A program made the translations under genes and the position numbers. A stretch of DNA of 64,000 nt from an uncultured Bacteroidales bacterium (lineage in GTDB: Bacteria > Bacteroidota > Bacteroidia > Bacteroidales > Bacteroidaceae): positions 21,064 through 85,063 of the forward strand of contig CADBXO010000005.1 in assembly GCA_902798685.1 (NCBI GenBank), given 5' to 3'. Below, in pieces: positions 63,082 to 64,000 of this stretch (positions are counted from its first letter, which is position 1; every line of letters begins with the position of its first letter). The notes under the pieces were generated by a model, which searched no databases, was not told the origin of the DNA, and was given only the letters and a program-made list of their open reading frames with translations.

Positions 63082-64000
63082 AACAGATTATTTTAGCAGC
63101 AGCATTGCTGGGCTTAATGCTCACGGGCTGCACAGGTAACGGACAAACAAAAACAGACAATAATATGACAACACTACAATTGACACAGGAGTGGGACAAG
63201 ACGTTCCCCAAGAGTGATAAGGTTGACCACAAGAAGATTACTTTCCGCAACCGCTACGGCATTGAGCTGGCGGCCGATATGTACACACCCAAGAATGCCA
63301 AGGGCAAGCTGGCAGCGATTGCCGTGACCGGCCCGTTCGGCGCCGTTAAGGAGCAGTCAAGCGGTCTGTACGCACAGCACATGGCCGAGCGCGGATTCCT
63401 GACTATTGCCTTTGACCCCTCGTTTACCGGTGAGAGCGGCGGCGAGCCCCGCCGTATGGCATCGCCCGATATCAACACCGAGGATTTCCTGGCAGCGGTT
63501 GATTTCCTCTCCGTTCAGGATAACGTTGACCCCGAGCGCATCGGCATAATCGGCATATGCGGATTTGGAGGTATGGGCGTGAATGCGGCAGCACTTGATC
63601 CGCGCATTAAGGCAACCGTGGCATCCACCATGTATGATATGAGCAAGGTGAACGTGGAGGGTTATTTTGCCAGCGAGGACACCCCAGCTCAGCGTATGGA
63701 AAAGCGCAAGGCCATTGCGGCACAGCGCACAGAGGATTACAAATCAGGTACTTATAAGCGCGCAGGCGGTGTTATTGACCCCCTGCCCGACGATGCGCCC
63801 TGGTTTGTAAAGGATTACCACGCATACTACAAGACTCCGCGCGGTTACCACAAGCGCAGCGGCAACTCCAACGACGGCTGGAACGTTATAGGCTGCCAGA
63901 GTTTCATGAACCAGCCTCTGCTGGCATGGGCTCAGGAGATTGAGAATCCGGTGCTGCTCATCCACGGCGAGAAGGCCCACTCACGTTACTTCTCGGAGTA
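63078..64000 (+). CDS. Alpha/beta hydrolase lipoprotein, Cys nucleophile type (3' end outside window)
   Basis: The visible 307 residues start MKQIILAAALLGLMLTGC, a lipoprotein signal. Alpha/beta-hydrolase segments: AAIAVTGPFGAVKEQSSGLY (oxyanion side), AFDPSFTGESGGEPR, and a nucleophile elbow IGIIGICGFGGMGVNAAA in which Cys replaces Ser (G-x-C-x-G), as in dienelactone-hydrolase-like families. The strand NPVLLIHGEKAHS marks the acid-residue region; the catalytic His would be past the window end. It is the third gene of the AraC-controlled operon. Confidence 0.88.
   Translation, partial: MKQIILAAALLGLMLTGCTGNGQTKTDNNMTTLQLTQEWDKTFPKSDKVDHKKITFRNRYGIELAADMYTPKNAKGKLAAIAVTGPFGAVKEQSSGLYAQHMAERGFLTIAFDPSFTGESGGEPRRMASPDINTEDFLAAVDFLSVQDNVDPERIGIIGICGFGGMGVNAAALDPRIKATVASTMYDMSKVNVEGYFASEDTPAQRMEKRKAIAAQRTEDYKSGTYKRAGGVIDPLPDDAPWFVKDYHAYYKTPRGYHKRSGNSNDGWNVIGCQSFMNQPLLAWAQEIENPVLLIHGEKAHSRYFSE

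Overview
The window looks like chromosomal DNA of a member of the Bacteroidales (Bacteroidota), probably a gut Prevotellaceae/Bacteroidaceae-type organism. The reasons are the bat aerotolerance operon, type III glutamine synthetase, DapL, DUF4295 beside rpmB/rpmG, S46 peptidase, SusC-style TonB receptor, secreted proteins ending in a 'GIYI-NG-K' motif, and promoters of the Bacteroides type (-33 TTTG, about 20 bp, -7 TAnnTTTG). There is no rRNA, CRISPR array, transposase or prophage. One tRNA (Ser, anticodon CGA) was found. Both window ends cut genes (batD on the left, an alpha/beta hydrolase on the right).

Layout. 1-6.9 kb (minus): moxR, DUF58, an unnamed membrane protein, batA, batB, batC, batD. 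7.0-10.5 kb (minus): ftsY, rimO, a small HU protein and an HU-TM-LysM fusion. 10.6-12.4 kb (minus): tsaD, then rpmB, rpmG, DUF4295. 12.5-16.1 kb (plus): phenylacetate-CoA ligase, an ACT protein, tRNA-Ser and a PurF paralogue that has lost its glutaminase residues. 16.1-19.3 kb (minus): S46 peptidase, sirtuin, DUF4250 and an unknown small protein. 19.3-21.3 kb (plus): esterase and Gfo/Idh oxidoreductase. 21.3-39.8 kb (minus): a continuous nitrogen-assimilation block in the order asnB, glnN, gltB, gltD, dapF, dapL, carA, carB, purF, FNT transporter. asnB and glnN each have a long leader with a small ORF and a terminator hairpin. 40.3-44.2 kb: mtgA, an unknown protein, yccF, and two tandem membrane-anchored AraC regulators. 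44.4-54.7 kb (plus): a giant LamG-containing surface protein split into two reading frames, followed by a secreted companion. 54.7-58.5 kb: a small peptide gene, a TonB receptor and a DUF4374-like lipoprotein. 58.6-61.0 kb: DUF4491 and a Na/Pi transporter fused to PhoU and a winged-helix DNA-binding domain. 61.0-64 kb: an AraC regulator divergent from an operon of a cyclophilin-fold lipoprotein, a flavodoxin-type reductase and a Cys-nucleophile hydrolase.

Most notable signals. (1) The asnB leader carries 16 consecutive Asn/Gln codons and three mutually exclusive pairings ending in a strong terminator, which is the architecture of a trp-type attenuator tuned to asparagine/glutamine. (2) A phosphate transporter ends in an OmpR/PhoB-type DNA-binding domain. 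(3) An HU domain is tethered through one membrane helix to a LysM peptidoglycan-binding domain, beside a normal HU gene. (4) A PurF homologue lacks the N-terminal Cys and the oxyanion loop. (5) Four TTG(C/T)AAC boxes lie at 21-22 bp spacing between the twin regulators and the giant surface protein. All functional statements come from reading motifs by eye; no database search was run.
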